Assembly (NCBI RefSeq): GCF_905475395.1
Contig: NC_058339.1
Coordinates: 8,316,001-8,380,000, forward strand
Length of the DNA stretch: 64,000 nucleotides
Source of the DNA: Chrysoperla carnea
Lineage: Eukaryota; Arthropoda; Insecta; Neuroptera; Chrysopidae
Reading direction: 5' to 3'
Positions 26,025 to 37,793 of the stretch are shown piece by piece (position 1 is the stretch's first letter; each line of letters begins with the position of its first letter). The notes below the pieces were generated by a model. It searched no databases. It saw only the letters and a list, made by a program, of their open reading frames with translations, and was not told the origin of the DNA. The position numbers were made by a program, and so were the translations under genes.

Positions 26025-26292
26025 CAGTAGAACCTCGATAAGTTAAAGTCCAAGGGAAACACAAAATATTTTAAGTTATAGAGGTTTTAAGTTATCAAGG
26101 GTCTATGTTAGGGTAAAGGTTAATATAGAGGTATGTACATGTTTCTATGTAGTTACTGAGGGCCTATACAGAGATTATTTATTTAAGTTATAGAGGTTGC
26201 GTATTTTAAGTTATAGAGGTTTTGGGCTCTGATGGGAAGGGAACATAGTATTTTTTGAAGTAACAGAGGTTTAAGTTATCGAGGTTCTACTG
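26025..26292. mobile_element. pogo/Tigger-type MITE
   Basis: It starts CAGTAGAACCTCGATAAGTTA and ends with the complement (TAAGTTATCGAGGTTCTACTG), a perfect inverted repeat of at least 20 bases, flanked by TA on both sides. Ends of this kind, with CTCGATAA, belong to the pogo group of Tc1/mariner elements. Internal phrases AAGTTATAGAGGTT repeat several times. At 268 bp with no coding capacity, it was moved by another copy's transposase. Confidence 0.85.
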
Positions 26293-26753
26293 TAATATAA
26301 TACCAGAATATCGACCAGTAACAGTGAAAGCACTAAAAAAAATGGAACTGATAATAGGTGATTCAAATCCTGCGGAATGTAACGAAAAACTTGGTCGTCT
26401 GGAAGAATGCGCGCGCCTAAATGAAACTCATGGTCAATAACTTCCCAGGTCCTTCAGACTTTATTCAGAATTATGCAGTTTAATGGGAATTTGGACAAAA
26501 AGAAATGAAAACAAATAAGCTATTGGTTTAATATGCGACCTATTCAAGAATAAAATTAAACTTTGAAGTTGATTTGATTATTTCGGGATTTCAGTATTTA
26601 TCGGAGGAGATTTTTCCAGCCTTTAAATTCAGTCATGTTTAGATAATTTTCTTGAATACTTCTTTATGTATTTTAACAATTTAAGTTGTTAAAATAAAAT
26701 TTTTCTTTTGCTATAAATTGAAGAAAAAAAACAATTAACTTTACAATTGTATT

Positions 26754-26759
26754 TTTATT
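26754..26759 (-). terminator. Polyadenylation signal of the zinc-finger gene
   Basis: AATAAA on the minus strand about 130 bases after the stop codon of the C2H2 gene. Confidence 0.4.
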
Positions 26760-26889
26760 GGTATTTCTAAATGATTACAGGTAACTTTCATTTTAACGAT
26801 TTTTAGATCGCTCTTTCAGCTGGAGGATAAAGAAAATTGTATACAACCCACGGCCAGAAAGAATGCCAAGACATCCTTTCAACTTGAAT

Positions 26890-27780
26890 TCAAGGAAATC
26901 CAACTTTTTCCCCAGCGTGAATTCGTTTATGAGCATTTGAACATATTTCCCAATTAAATTCTTTACCACAAACTTTACGTGAAAAACGTTTTTCTCCAGT
27001 GTGAAGTCGTTTATGTGAGTTTAAATAGCGTTGCTCCGTAAATGTTTTCTCACAAACTTTACATGAAAACGGTTTTTCTCCAGTGTGGTGACGTCGTTTA
27101 TGTGAATTTAAATAGCGTTGCTCAGTAAATGTTTTACCACAATCTGCACATGAAAATCGTTCTGCACCAGGATGAATTCGTTTGTGTACATTTAAATGAC
27201 CTCGCTGAGTAAATGTTTTATTACAAACTTCACATGAATAAGGTTTTTCTCCGGTGTGAAGTCGTTTGTGTGAAATTAAATAGCGTTGCTGAATAAACGT
27301 TTTTCCGCAATCTTCACATGAAAATAGTTTTTCTCCATTATGAATTAGTTTGTGTGTATTTAAATTGTATAGACGAGTAAATGTTTTCTTACAAACGTCG
27401 CATGTATACGATTTTTCTCTAGTATGAATTTGTCGATGTTCACTTAGGTATCTTTTTAATTTAAAAGTTTTATCACAGTCACTACATGAAAAACGTTTGT
27501 CTCCAATGTTATTTCGTTGATTTTCTAAGTCATTTTCTTCTTCCTTAATTATTAATTCAGTATGTAATTCTTGTTCTAGTTTAATATTTTCATAATTATA
27601 CGCGGATTGAAATTGTTCATTTAAATTCACTTTGCGATATTTTATTGTTTCAGCACTGGAAGAGCCGTCTTCAATTGGTTCTTCTTTAATAAATTCAGGT
27701 TTTACTTGTTCATTTTCTTCTGTCTTTAATTTTTTTTCAAGTATAATGTTTTCTTCACTGATAAAAGAAGTATATTCCAT
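26890..27780 (-). CDS. C2H2 zinc-finger protein, seven fingers (last one degenerate)
   Basis: This is a single-exon gene of 296 residues, probably a nuclear DNA-binding protein; its target is unknown. Residues 1-95 are acidic and lysine-rich with FIKEEPIEDG, a SUMO-site-like phrase often seen in insect zinc-finger proteins. I see no ZAD or BTB domain. Fingers 1-6 have full CX2C...HX3H spacing joined by TGEKP-type linkers. Fingers 3, 5 and 6 share the recognition stretch QRYL and look like recent internal duplications. In finger 7 the first cysteine is arginine (FSRKVC), so it should not bind zinc normally. The start at 27780 is preceded by a run of A on the coding strand. No one-to-one orthologue is recognisable. 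Confidence 0.9.
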   Translation of the reverse strand: MEYTSFISEENIILEKKLKTEENEQVKPEFIKEEPIEDGSSSAETIKYRKVNLNEQFQSAYNYENIKLEQELHTELIIKEEENDLENQRNNIGDKRFSCSDCDKTFKLKRYLSEHRQIHTREKSYTCDVCKKTFTRLYNLNTHKLIHNGEKLFSCEDCGKTFIQQRYLISHKRLHTGEKPYSCEVCNKTFTQRGHLNVHKRIHPGAERFSCADCGKTFTEQRYLNSHKRRHHTGEKPFSCKVCEKTFTEQRYLNSHKRLHTGEKRFSRKVCGKEFNWEICSNAHKRIHAGEKVGFP

Positions 27781-28405
27781 TTTTTTTGTGTGTTTGATTC
27801 ACAAATCAACAGTGCCAAGTAATTTTTGTTTATTCCACGGGATCACTTTAATCTTACTAAATCTGTATTTTGTATTTTTTGATCTTACCATGTGGAAAAT
27901 ATAGAGAAATGTTTTGGTAAGATTAAGATTTGAAATGTTGACATTGAGAACCCACACACGTCAAACAAATATAGACTGATAGTTATAATCATAGACAGTT
28001 ATAACTCCTTCAGGGTTTGCCTATGGTTTAAACCATAGAGATATGAAGATACGAACGCTAGCCTGTAATATTATAATTATTTAACACCTTATATTTATCA
28101 ATATTGACGGTACTCTCACATAAGGTACGTATAGCTGAGATACTGTTTATCTGAAAGCTTTTTGATGTGAAACATCTATAGCCGCACATAAAACCGATTT
28201 CTGGCGTGGCGTTTCACATCTGCCAGGCTTCCCGTGACGGCTCGCACTTTTTTTTTTTTATAAATAAATAAAAATCGTTATATATTTTAAATTTTGTTTT
28301 ATTTTTTTAAATTTTCTATCCTATTTTTTCTTTCAGAAGAAAATTATCAATCAATTAATTATTTAGTAAAGGTAAGTATTAAGTTAATTATATTGTAATT
28401 AATAA

Positions 28406-28474
28406 GCCGGGTGGTTGTGTGGGTATAGCACTTGTCTAGTAAGTCAAGGTACGCTGGTTCGTATCCTGGTGTGA
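28406..28474 (+). repeat. tRNA-like module, left outer
   Basis: An A-box-like GGTTGTGTGGGTA is followed 40-odd bases later by the B-box-like GGTTCGTATCC at 28456-28466. The T-arm pairs poorly, so it is a tRNA-derived promoter relic. It points inward. Confidence 0.55.
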
Positions 28475-29250
28475 GTAACATTTTTACTTTTAAATTAAAT
28501 GAATTTTTTCTTATGTTAAACATTTTCCACTCTTTTTGTAGTTTAAATTATCTTTATACCCCGCCCTCTTGCTATAAATAACGTCAGTTATACATATGTC
28601 ATAAATCACTATTCTGTCAGGAGGTGGGAATTTAAATAATCATAAATAACGTCAGTTATACGTATGTCATAAATCACAATTCTGTCTATCGCACTCTTTA
28701 AAATCATGTTCTCCTGTTACAAAATATGTACAAAAATGGCTTGGTTATGCTCAAATTTCTTCAAAACTTCTTAATAGGAGAACATGTCATATATCTCACT
28801 CATATTCTCCTATTACAAAATATTAAAATTTATTAAAAAATATAAAATTAAAAATAAACGCTGGGTAAAACTAAAATTTGAAATTTTGTAACAGGAGAAC
28901 ATGTTATATATTTTATCACCGTACATAACATATTCGCCTATTACAAAATATTAGAAAATTACTTATTTTGCTTGCTTTTTTCTTGTACATGCTAAAATTT
29001 ATTCTTGTTAAATGAAATTTTATAAGATTTTGTAATAGGAGAACATGTTATTTCATAAAAAAATTAATTATGATAGTCTCACTTTCCTACTTATGTCATA
29101 AATCACTCTTCTGTCAAGGGGTGAAAATTAAAATAACATAAAATATACCTCGCTTTCTTACTTATTTGTCGCTTTTGGTTCTCATAACAATTATCTAAAA
29201 AAATGACATTATCTCGACATAATAATTTATTAAAAATTAATCGGGAAAAT

Positions 29251-29312
29251 GATGGATACGAACCAAGGTACTCTGTAATCAAAGGCTAGTGGGCTAGGCA
29301 GTACTCCACCTT
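29251..29312 (-). repeat. tRNA-like module, left inner
   Basis: On the minus strand GGAGTACTGCCTAG precedes CTTTGATTACAGAG and the B-box-like GGTTCGTATCC. It faces the left outer module. Confidence 0.45.
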
Positions 29313-29886
29313 TGACATATTCAACTATCCAATAACGTAATATAAATACCTTTTAGGACTTGAGGTTTTAGGGCAAAAATTTTGTATGTTATTTATTTAT
29401 TGGCCGAAAATTACTTTAATTTTCTAATATTTGTATTAGGAGAAGAGAACATCATGATAGGTGAGTACACTTAGATTTACACCAAAAGATTTACATTTTC
29501 TTTTTATTTGCACATAAGGTGCAAATAATTCGTTCGCTATCTAAACAGAACGAAACGAACAAATAGTGAAAAGTTTTTTTATACTGATTAAAGAAAAGAG
29601 TTTTAAGGATGATTTCACTTATTTAAAAAAAAAAAATGAAATAAAATGAATATATTTATTTCGTTAATAATAAATTAAATTACAAATATAATAAATCAAT
29701 AAATCAATATATAATGTTTATAATGTTTATTGCATTAGTTTATTAATTTTATATCTAATTCTATTTCATTTAAAGCTACTCAAGTACACAAAAAAGAATT
29801 TTTAAAATATTACATTGTGTTTTGAATAGAAGCTTTTAAAATTTTTAAATATAATTAATGGCAATTGTTAGTTAAATTAATTAGCG

Positions 29887-30290
29887 ATAGGTAGCACCAA
29901 AGCCGAAATTAATGTTAGTTCAACAATTTTACCATAGGTAGCATTACAGTAGAAATTATTGTTAGTTCCTTATATTTGTCATAGATAGCACCACCATCGA
30001 AATTAATTTTTAGTTCAACCGGTTTAAAATAGGTAGCACCACCGTCGATATATAATAAATGTTAGTTCGGCAATTATGCGATAAGTGACACCACATCAAA
30101 AAACTATTATTGGTTCAGTATATTCGTCATAGATGGCACTACCGACGAAATTAATTTTTAGTCCAACCGATTTACCATAGATGGCACCACCGGCGAAATT
30201 AGTTAATTCAATCTATTTACCATAGATGACACCGCCATCGGAATTAATAGTTAGTGCAATATGTGTACCACAGATGGCATTCAGATGTAC
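29887..30290. repeat. Degenerate minisatellite in the centre of the fold-back element
   Basis: About eight units of roughly 45-57 bases are each built around (T)AGCACCACCGTCGAAATTAAT, with a TTAGTTCAAC half and a TTTACCATAGAT half. Unit starts lie near 29887, 29938, 29993, 30043, 30090, 30135, 30182 and 30225. Units differ by many substitutions. Confidence 0.7.
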
Positions 30291-30633
30291 TTTGTTTTTG
30301 TAATTATTTAAAGTTTTTGACTATTATGATTTTTAAAATTTATACTTTATTTTTTTTATACGCTGTACCGTTTTTGAAATAGAGGAAGCAGAAGATGAAG
30401 CGCTGAGCTATACGTACTTTAGTGCAGGGTCAATATTTATAAATATATGGTGTTAAAAAATTATTTAATTATTTAAATTATATGGTCAATCGTGAATCCC
30501 AGTTTATTATGCGATTTTTTTCCATAATTATTCATTAAATATTACTTAAACAATTATTTAATACATTATATTTATAAATATTGACCCAAAACTAAAGTAC
30601 ATTTATATTACATTATTAATAGGTATAATATGT

Positions 30634-30706
30634 CTAGAGTAGAGTAGTGGGTAGCACAGTCGCCTCCGGTTACAGAGTCCCTCGGTTCGTACGTAGCATT
30701 GTCTCA
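30634..30706 (+). repeat. tRNA-like module, right inner
   Basis: GAGTAGTGGGTAGCACAGTC, then CTCCGGTTACAGAGTC, then the B-box-like CGGTTCGTACG. The stretch from TTACAGAGT to the TTTTTAAT block mirrors 29251-29312. Confidence 0.5.
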
Positions 30707-31433
30707 ATTTTTAATTTAATAAGTCATTATACCGAGAGAATGTCAATTTTTTAAGATAATTGTTAAACATATGTCATAAATCACTATTCTGTCAGGGGGT
30801 GGACAAGTAAGTAGAACCCACCCCCTGATAGAAGAGTGATTTATGACATAAGTAGGAAAATGGGACTAACATGAATTTTTTTTTTATGAAATAACATATT
30901 CTCCTATTACAAAATCTTATGAAATTTCATTAAATAAGAGTAAATTTTAGCATGTACAAACAAAAAAGCAAGCAAAATAAGTATTTTTTTTATATTTTGT
31001 AATAGGCGAATATGTTATAAAAAATTAGGAAAAAATATATAACATGTTCTCCTGTTACAAAATTTCTAATTTTAATCTTAACGAACGATTTTAATTTTAT
31101 AAATACAATTTTTAATATTTTTTAATAGGAGAATATGAGTGTGGTAAACTATGTGAAATGTTCTCCTATTAAAAAGTTTCAAATTTTGGCATAAAAAAGC
31201 CATTTTTGTACATATTTTTAATATTTTGTAATAGGAAAACATGATTTTAAAGAGTGAGATAGATATATTTATTTTAATTCCCACCCCCTGACAGAATAGT
31301 GATTTATGACATATATATAATTGACGTTATTTATAGCAAGAGGGCGGGTTAAATAGATTATTTAAACTATAAATAGAGTGGAAAATTTTTAACATCAGAA
31401 AAAATTCATTTAATTTAAAAGTTAAAATATTAA

Positions 31434-31501
31434 CCACACCAGGATACGAACCAACGCACCTTGGTTTCAGAAGCAAGTGCTATACCCACACAGCCACTCG
31501 G
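31434..31501 (-). repeat. tRNA-like module, right outer
   Basis: The minus strand reads CCGAGTGGCTGTGTGGGTAT, an A-box-like start, then TAGCACTTGCTTCTGAAACC, resembling a tRNA-Gln anticodon arm, then GGTTCGTATCC. It is the better-preserved mirror of 28406-28474. Confidence 0.55.
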
Positions 31502-32325
31502 ATTGTTAATAACTATATAATTAACTTAATACTTACCTTTCCTAATTAATTAATTAATTGATAATTTTGTTTTGAAAGAAAAAATAGTATACAAAATTTA
31601 AAAAATAAAACAAAATTTAAAATATATAACGATTTTTATTGATATCTGTATTAATTGATAATTTTGTATATACCTACAGCGTATTGGATACTTTTTATTA
31701 TTTGATTTCAACATTTTTGATTAATTAATTCAATAAATTGATAATTAAATCTTTAAATAAATATCTTACCTATTAATTTGCAATTAAAATATAATACCTA
31801 AGTATAATACGTGTGTGTTTGCATTTTTTATATAGGGTGTCACAACAGTAACGGGACGACCTAGGAACTTTCCATAGAACACGCCTTTTTTAGCTTGGTA
31901 TTTATGGTAGCTTGGTAGCCATGTATCTATGTAACGGAATCTTTGAACGTTATTTTCACCCACTTTAAAACTTAGATCGAATTCGTTGCCGGTATAAGAT
32001 ATATGGCTTTGAAACTAGCATTTTTTGCTTTTGTGACACGGTGTATCTTATATTACGTAAATATTTATATCATTATCCAATTTTAGTTTGGAATAAGAAT
32101 CAATTATTATAATATCCAGAAATATAATCAGATGTTTGTATTTCGACATAATTTTTTTCAAAATTGAACAACCAATGCACTTTTATAATAAAAAACAATT
32201 CGTAGTGGTCATGGCCTTTGGGAGTTAGACCACTAACTATATGGTTCAGTAAATTAATTATTGATGATTGTTTCTAAACCTATCCAAACATTGATTTTAG
32301 AAAATGTAATTCTATGTATTATGTC

Positions 32326-32478
32326 TTTAGCCTGTTTTTTCCTGTTCACGCCAGATCTTCCTTACTTCTTTCTCAAATTTCATGATTTACCTGTCATTTT
32401 AAAGCTTATCGTGATGGCTATGGACGAAAAATAGATTAATGGTCTAAAAATGTACCGCTTAAGAAAAAACAGGCTAAA
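32326..32478. mobile_element. Small inverted-repeat element (TTTAGCCTGTTTTTT ends)
   Basis: TTTAGCCTGTTTTTT at 32326-32340 is perfectly inverted at 32464-32478. The element is 153 bp and non-coding. No clear target duplication is visible, so superfamily is open. A related phrase TAGCCTGTTTTTCC occurs near 33018. Confidence 0.6.
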
Positions 32479-32574
32479 GAAACAATATTAAGATTTGTTC
32501 ATTATGTAGGCAAGTTGTACATCATGCATGTTATAAAATTGCCTATAAATAAAAAGAAAGTAAATTATCTCTAC

Positions 32575-33010
32575 TTATATATTAATATCTGGATGACCGA
32601 GCTTTGCTCGGTTTTCTTAAAAAGACACAAATTTTATCACTAATAGAAGACCGTTTTAAATGTCTCCACAAAAATACCAATTTGAATGTCCCGGTAATGT
32701 ATTTTATTTCATTAACTACGATATACACCAATAGATGCCAGGAAGAGTTATAATTTGCATTGTATTTCATTAACTACGATATACACCAATAGATGTCAGG
32801 AAGAGTCATATTTTGCGATGTATGTTTCAGATTTTCATGAAAAAACGAATAAAACGACGTTTTTTTAAAATGAAACCTTGTTAGATCGACTTATCGCCCC
32901 AAAAAACCCCTACATACTCATTTTCATGAAAATCGTTGGAGCCATTTCCAAGATCGTTGATATATATATATATATATATATATACAAGAATTGCTCGTTT
33001 AAATATATAA
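32575..33010 (+). repeat. Short interspersed repeat with LINE-like tail and TA microsatellite
   Basis: It begins with a small hairpin ACCGAGCTTTGCTCGGT. It contains a 58-base tandem duplication (ATTTCATTAACTACGATATA at 32706 and 32764) and ends with TTTCATGAAAATCGTTGGAGC, a run of about 15 TA, and AAGAATTGCTCGTTTAAA. That tail phrase is common to RTE-type LINEs and the SINEs they mobilise in insects. No frame is recognised. Confidence 0.55.
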
Positions 33011-34221
33011 GATTTCTCTAGCCTGTTTTTCCATAGGTACCGCACAGCGGAAATACTCACGGGCCGAGCTAGTAATAAGTTTTTGAATTTATGTTACTAT
33101 TAAAAAAGTCGTTTTATACAAAAGTCGGTTTTTAAAATGAATAATAACAGTTTTATGACAATCTGATTAAAAGTTGTCATATAACTATCATATGTCCTCA
33201 AAAATAAAAAGATATCCGACACGAAATTCCCTGATTTAACATTAAAGGAATATAATGGTTAATAGATAATCAAAGTAAAATAGCATTATTCTATTTGTTG
33301 TAGAAAATAAATTTTACAATAATTTATCAATGCCTACAAAAATTTACTGAATCAGAAAGCGGTTGGTGTAATCTTTGATATCCATAAGAGCTTATTGTTG
33401 ATGTTGAAAATATTTTTGGGGTCATGAACTGAAAAAAACTTTCAAAAAAAAAAAAAAATGAAAATTAATTAGATACTTAAAACAATTAATGCTTGTAATG
33501 TACAAAAAACAAATAACAAATTATAAAGAAAATCTTAGAAAATGATCAAAACACAGAGAATTCCCTTTATAAATTAACTTATACAAACAATACATTATTT
33601 GATTCTGCAATGTTGAAGGTTATCTCACCATGCATCTGGTAAAGCTGTATAGTCCGAGCGGAATACCGCTATAAATGGTATTGCACTTGTAACCCAGGAA
33701 ATAAAAAGTTTTTCTGCTTAAAAAATCCAAATGAAATTTTTTCACCAGGATATTGGAAAGTGGAAATTCGAAAAGAGCACCTCAAAATCACTCATTTGTA
33801 AAACTCCCGAAAAACTTTAAAACTTCCAAATATTAAGGCCTTAAGGCCTGAAATGATTTTGGAGTAAATATTTGTCTGGCGGACTGATTTTAGAGGGTCT
33901 CATCATCAGTAAATGTGTATTAGAAAACGATAAAAACCTATCCATTCACAATAGTTTTGACCTTATTGCGAAATTTAATTGCGTTAACCAATAATACCGT
34001 TTTTCCCTCATTTTGTGGCTTGATCGCCCGTACTATGTAATAGTGGAAACTGTTGTAGATTACGGAGGTGGTGGTACCGGAATAACATATTTTTCCACTA
34101 CTACTACTCTAGACTACAAGTGATTACTTCTAGCTAGCTGTCACATTGGAGTTTTGAACGGTGTTAACGTACGGCTTATGTTAGTTAGCTCCGTAAAATA
34201 ATACATTTTGTATCGTTTATA

Positions 34222-37104
34222 ATGGCAAATAATCGAATATTTATATTATGTCTATTTATAATTAGTATTATTCTACAACTAGGAGATTGTCAATTAAATG
34301 GTAAGTTTTAATTTATGTTATATTTATTTATTTTCTATAAATGTAATCTAATCTTTGTACTCCCAAAAATATGTTAGATGAGTATGTAAACAATACTTCA
34401 TCATATAATGTATGTTTTGTGATTCACAATTTTATGAATGAGATTTTATAGTACGAGAGCTGATTGCAATAAAAGCGCTTAAAATGTATCACCTTCAATA
34501 AAAATATTTTGTTGTCGTTATTTATAAAGAAAACAAAAAACAATACATATTTATCAAATTATTTCACCAATATAGAGACACTTAGATGTAGGAGGTATCA
34601 AATTATATATTAATAAACATACGGGGAGGATGAAAATGATTTCAAACTCGTTACCCGGAGGTTTTTGGTCTCAGAGGTACCTGGTGCCCACAATGAACAA
34701 TATACCCGTCACTTCCTGAATTTTTACATAAATAATTTTTTATCGAAAACCGAAATCGCATCGAAAAATTTAGCCAAAGTGAATTGTTGTAGAAAAAATT
34801 AATTTTTTTTAAATCTACACATTTTGTCAAAAAGAAAAAAAATCAAAGGAAAAAGTATAAAAAGTGAGAATAAAAAAGTTATTGTGGAATCATTTACAAT
34901 ACTCTTTTTATAAATTGTATTCAAAAACAAGAAATGGAAATATTTCTGCAAATAGTTTTAATAGGTCTTACGTTTATGTATGTTAAATACTAATCGCAGG
35001 TACATGAACTTTTGGATATTGCAATGTCTGGTTCTTGATATGCCGTTGAACCATAAAACAGTAACAAACCAGTTTGAAAATGCACTTATTCTAATGAAAT
35101 GCATAACTTATTGTTATTATAGTCTATTATAGACCAGGGGATGTCCAAAGTTAGTGACTGCAACCAAGAACCATAATTACAACAACATTTCATCATAATT
35201 AGGGTCTAACAGAACAAACAAGGTAGAATTCTGCATTTTTGACATTTTTTAGCGAATTTTGAAAAATAATATTTTTTTAAAGCACCATATCTGGGAAAAA
35301 AAATTGAAGGAAATTTTGCGTTCTACAAAAAAGTATAGGGATGGTTTTTCACACACACCGTAAGGGATATTAAAAAATTTACCTGCTTGTAAAGGGCATT
35401 AATGAGAATGCATATATACACGATTTAATAAAGATGATCGTAGGACAGCGTGATTTTTTGAGAACGTCCTTGACTTGTACATAAATCAAAGTTTTTATTT
35501 TTAGATTTTGTCAACAAATATTTCACTGCTGCTGAGGAACCAAAGGAATCGGGAGAATGGCACGGAAAATGGTTTCCTAAGAGACCTCGAACGTCTTTAC
35601 CAACAGACCATGATCTTTACGATCCTAAGCATGGTGTCCAAATGGGGGTTCCTTCCGCTGAGTGTGATACCGGATTGGTAAATACACTTTTTTGATGTAT
35701 TTTGAATTAACAAATATATTAATTAAAATTTTTTTAAAATAATTTTCAGATGAATTTAACAATAGACTGGGATTATAATAGTGCCGATTTTACATGTTAT
35801 GACAATGAACTGCTTTATGCACCACGTTTCGATGTCTTTCCAATATCTCATAGGGATCATATTCCAAAATCGTATTCGGTATGGAAACTTTCAATTACTA
35901 TTACATTTTTTAAGACTTTTAGCAATCTTTAATACTTCTTTTTAATGATTTTCTTTCCTTCTTCTAGGCAGCACACGAGTGTATGAACGCGAATATTACA
36001 TACACCGATTTAATACCAACATTGTAAGTATTTAATTTTTTTTAATCGTTGTTAATCGTGTATAAAATACAAATATGGCAATGAAAAGAAAATTTTGCGT
36101 AGGATTATTTGTTTTTAAAATATAATTCGTTATCGCTCTCAGTTCTTTTTGCTCGATACAAATTAATACGCCCACTGTCCCCACTCTTGAAAGCTAGTTT
36201 AATAAAATCATAATTAATGCACAGGGTATCCTAAAAGTCAGGGAGCCTGGTGATGGTTCACTTATCCTGGTGATGCGTGACCCATCACCCTGTATGACAA
36301 GGCAAAATTTCAAATCAATATTTCTATAAATAACGAAAATATTAGGATGTCTTCATCTTAAATGTGACACACTGTACAATGAACGTACCACTTATACAGA
36401 AATCTGTAAATACGCAAACTTGGTTGAAATACAATAGCTCTACTGAAATGGCACCCCAGGAGATTTGACCCTGAAATATTAAATGTACTTTTTAGCATTG
36501 TTCTTCACTGTTCTTAGCGTTTTTTGACTGCTTTGTTACATTTAACTTAATTGAATGTGTGTTTTTTCTTTTAGTGGTACACATCGTCCATTATGGGCTA
36601 AATATGGTGAATATAGATATTTGCCAAAGCAACGATGGATACATAATTTAGAACATGGTTCCATTGTAATGTTGTATCATCCGTGTGCTAATAAACAAGA
36701 AATAAAACTTTTAAAAGGACTCGTTGTAAATTGTTTGTACAGACATGTTATCACACCTTTTAGATGGTTATCTCCGGAAAGGGTTAGTTACAATCATAGC
36801 TTTTGATAATTATTTCATATCGAATGAATCAATCAAAAATTTAATGTTTAAATAGATACTAATGTAATGAAAATAAATATTAATATATAAAATTTTAATC
36901 TTTCAGCCATTTGCATTGGTCGCATGGGGTAGTCGTTTATTAATGTCAAAAATTGATCCAGATATAGTGGTTGATTTTATTAGAGAGAATGCGCTAAAAG
37001 GTCCCGAACAAGTGTCTAGAGATGGTCAATTTGAACAACAATTACTAAGGCATGCTGAAGTTGTAACTACTATAGATGACGAAAAATTATGTCCACGTTT
37101 TTAA
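34222..37104 (+). CDS. TP53I13-like DUF3105 protein (secretory or membrane)
   Basis: Six exons join in frame: 34222-34300, 35505-35677, 35750-35878, 35968-36023, 36575-36782 and 36907-37104, for 280 residues. Residues 1-24 ([20 protein letters not shown]) form a hydrophobic signal peptide. The DUF3105 core follows, with [19 protein letters not shown] and [15 protein letters not shown], the most conserved block of the family, and FALVAWG near the end. Cysteines are plentiful, as expected for a secreted or lumenal domain. No second membrane segment is evident, unlike the vertebrate TP53I13. The biochemical role of the family is unknown to me. An AATAAA follows at 37114. Confidence 0.88.
36225..36370 (+). 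repeat. Interspersed repeat in intron 4, inverted relative to 39648-39745
   Basis: ATTTCAAATCAATATTTCT, ATAACGAAAATAT and CATCTTAAATG are found as their complement at 39655-39740. Both copies also carry a phrase CCATACAGGGTGAT or its complement. Confidence 0.6.
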
Positions 37105-37113
37105 CGAAACATT

Positions 37114-37119
37114 AATAAA
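37114..37119 (+). terminator. Polyadenylation signal of the TP53I13-like gene
   Basis: AATAAA ten bases after the stop codon. Confidence 0.45.
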
Positions 37120-37793
37120 CATAAAATTTAATTTTAAGAATTATGAGTTTAAGTAAATGTATTATTATGAACAAATTTTTAGTAGTTTAGTTAAAGGCTG
37201 TCTCAAACAGAAAGGTATTTGTCTTTCAGGCTGACGTAGAAAGATGAAAAAAAAATCTACGAAATATTTTGATGGTACTAATGTGTTTTTGAATTAAATT
37301 TTTTTATATTAATGTATGCCCTTAACGAATTCGGTTGTGATAAAAACCTCAAAAAAATGACAATTTTCTTGTCTTCAATTTTAATTAACAGTAAATGATA
37401 AAAAAAGACTTATATTTTAAATATCAAAAAAATTGTTACGATAAACTTGTTGAAAAATTAAATATTTAAATCATAAAATTTGTTTAATGAATTCCTCCTT
37501 CATTATTCCCTTTTTTAGCGGCACTAGTATTAATTAGTAAAGAAAGCAGCAGGAACTCGAATAATAGAATCGATTAAAAAATGTAGATAAACATTTCTTT
37601 CTACTTTCAAACTGAATATAATATTTAGTGTAATAGATTGTATACATTATTATTATTAGATTGGAATTGATAATCAAAAATCTAGATAACAAACCAATAT
37701 AGTATACTCTCAATGATTAATAAAATATATTGAACAGACTTTCAAAAATTGGTAGTTTCTAAATCCTTCGAACAATAAAACGTAAAATAAAAA

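Larger units (their letters stand above)
28266..31641. mobile_element. 3.4-kb fold-back element with about 1-kb inverted arms and tRNA-like modules
   Basis: The left edge AAATCGTTATATATTTTAAA near 28270 is matched by its complement ending near 31641. The match continues inward in order through a TAAGTATTAAGTTAATTA block, a tRNA-like module, GGGCGGG/CCCGCCC near 28562 and 31345, blocks of GTCATAAATCACT, and several CTCCTATTACAAAAT hairpins, to a second tRNA-like module at about 29310 and 30640. The unmatched centre is about 1.3 kb. I see no transposase frame. The layout resembles fold-back elements; the family and its mobilising enzyme are unknown. Confidence 0.75.
31642..34221. other. Repeat-rich intergenic stretch before the TP53I13-like gene
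   Basis: There is no gene. It holds a possible element at about 31835-32055 with TAGGGTGTCACAA and TTGTGACACGGTGTA edges, the MITE at 32326-32478, the repeat with a tandem duplication at 32580-33010, and AT-rich sequence. The promoter of the next gene should lie just upstream of 34222. Confidence 0.45.

Noticed and set aside
28406-28474. Functional tRNA gene
   Set aside because: A- and B-box-like motifs are present but the T-arm and acceptor do not pair, unlike the sound tRNA-Val at 8277-8349.
29887-30290. CRISPR-like array
   Set aside because: The units vary along their whole length with no identical repeats and unique spacers, and the genome is eukaryotic.
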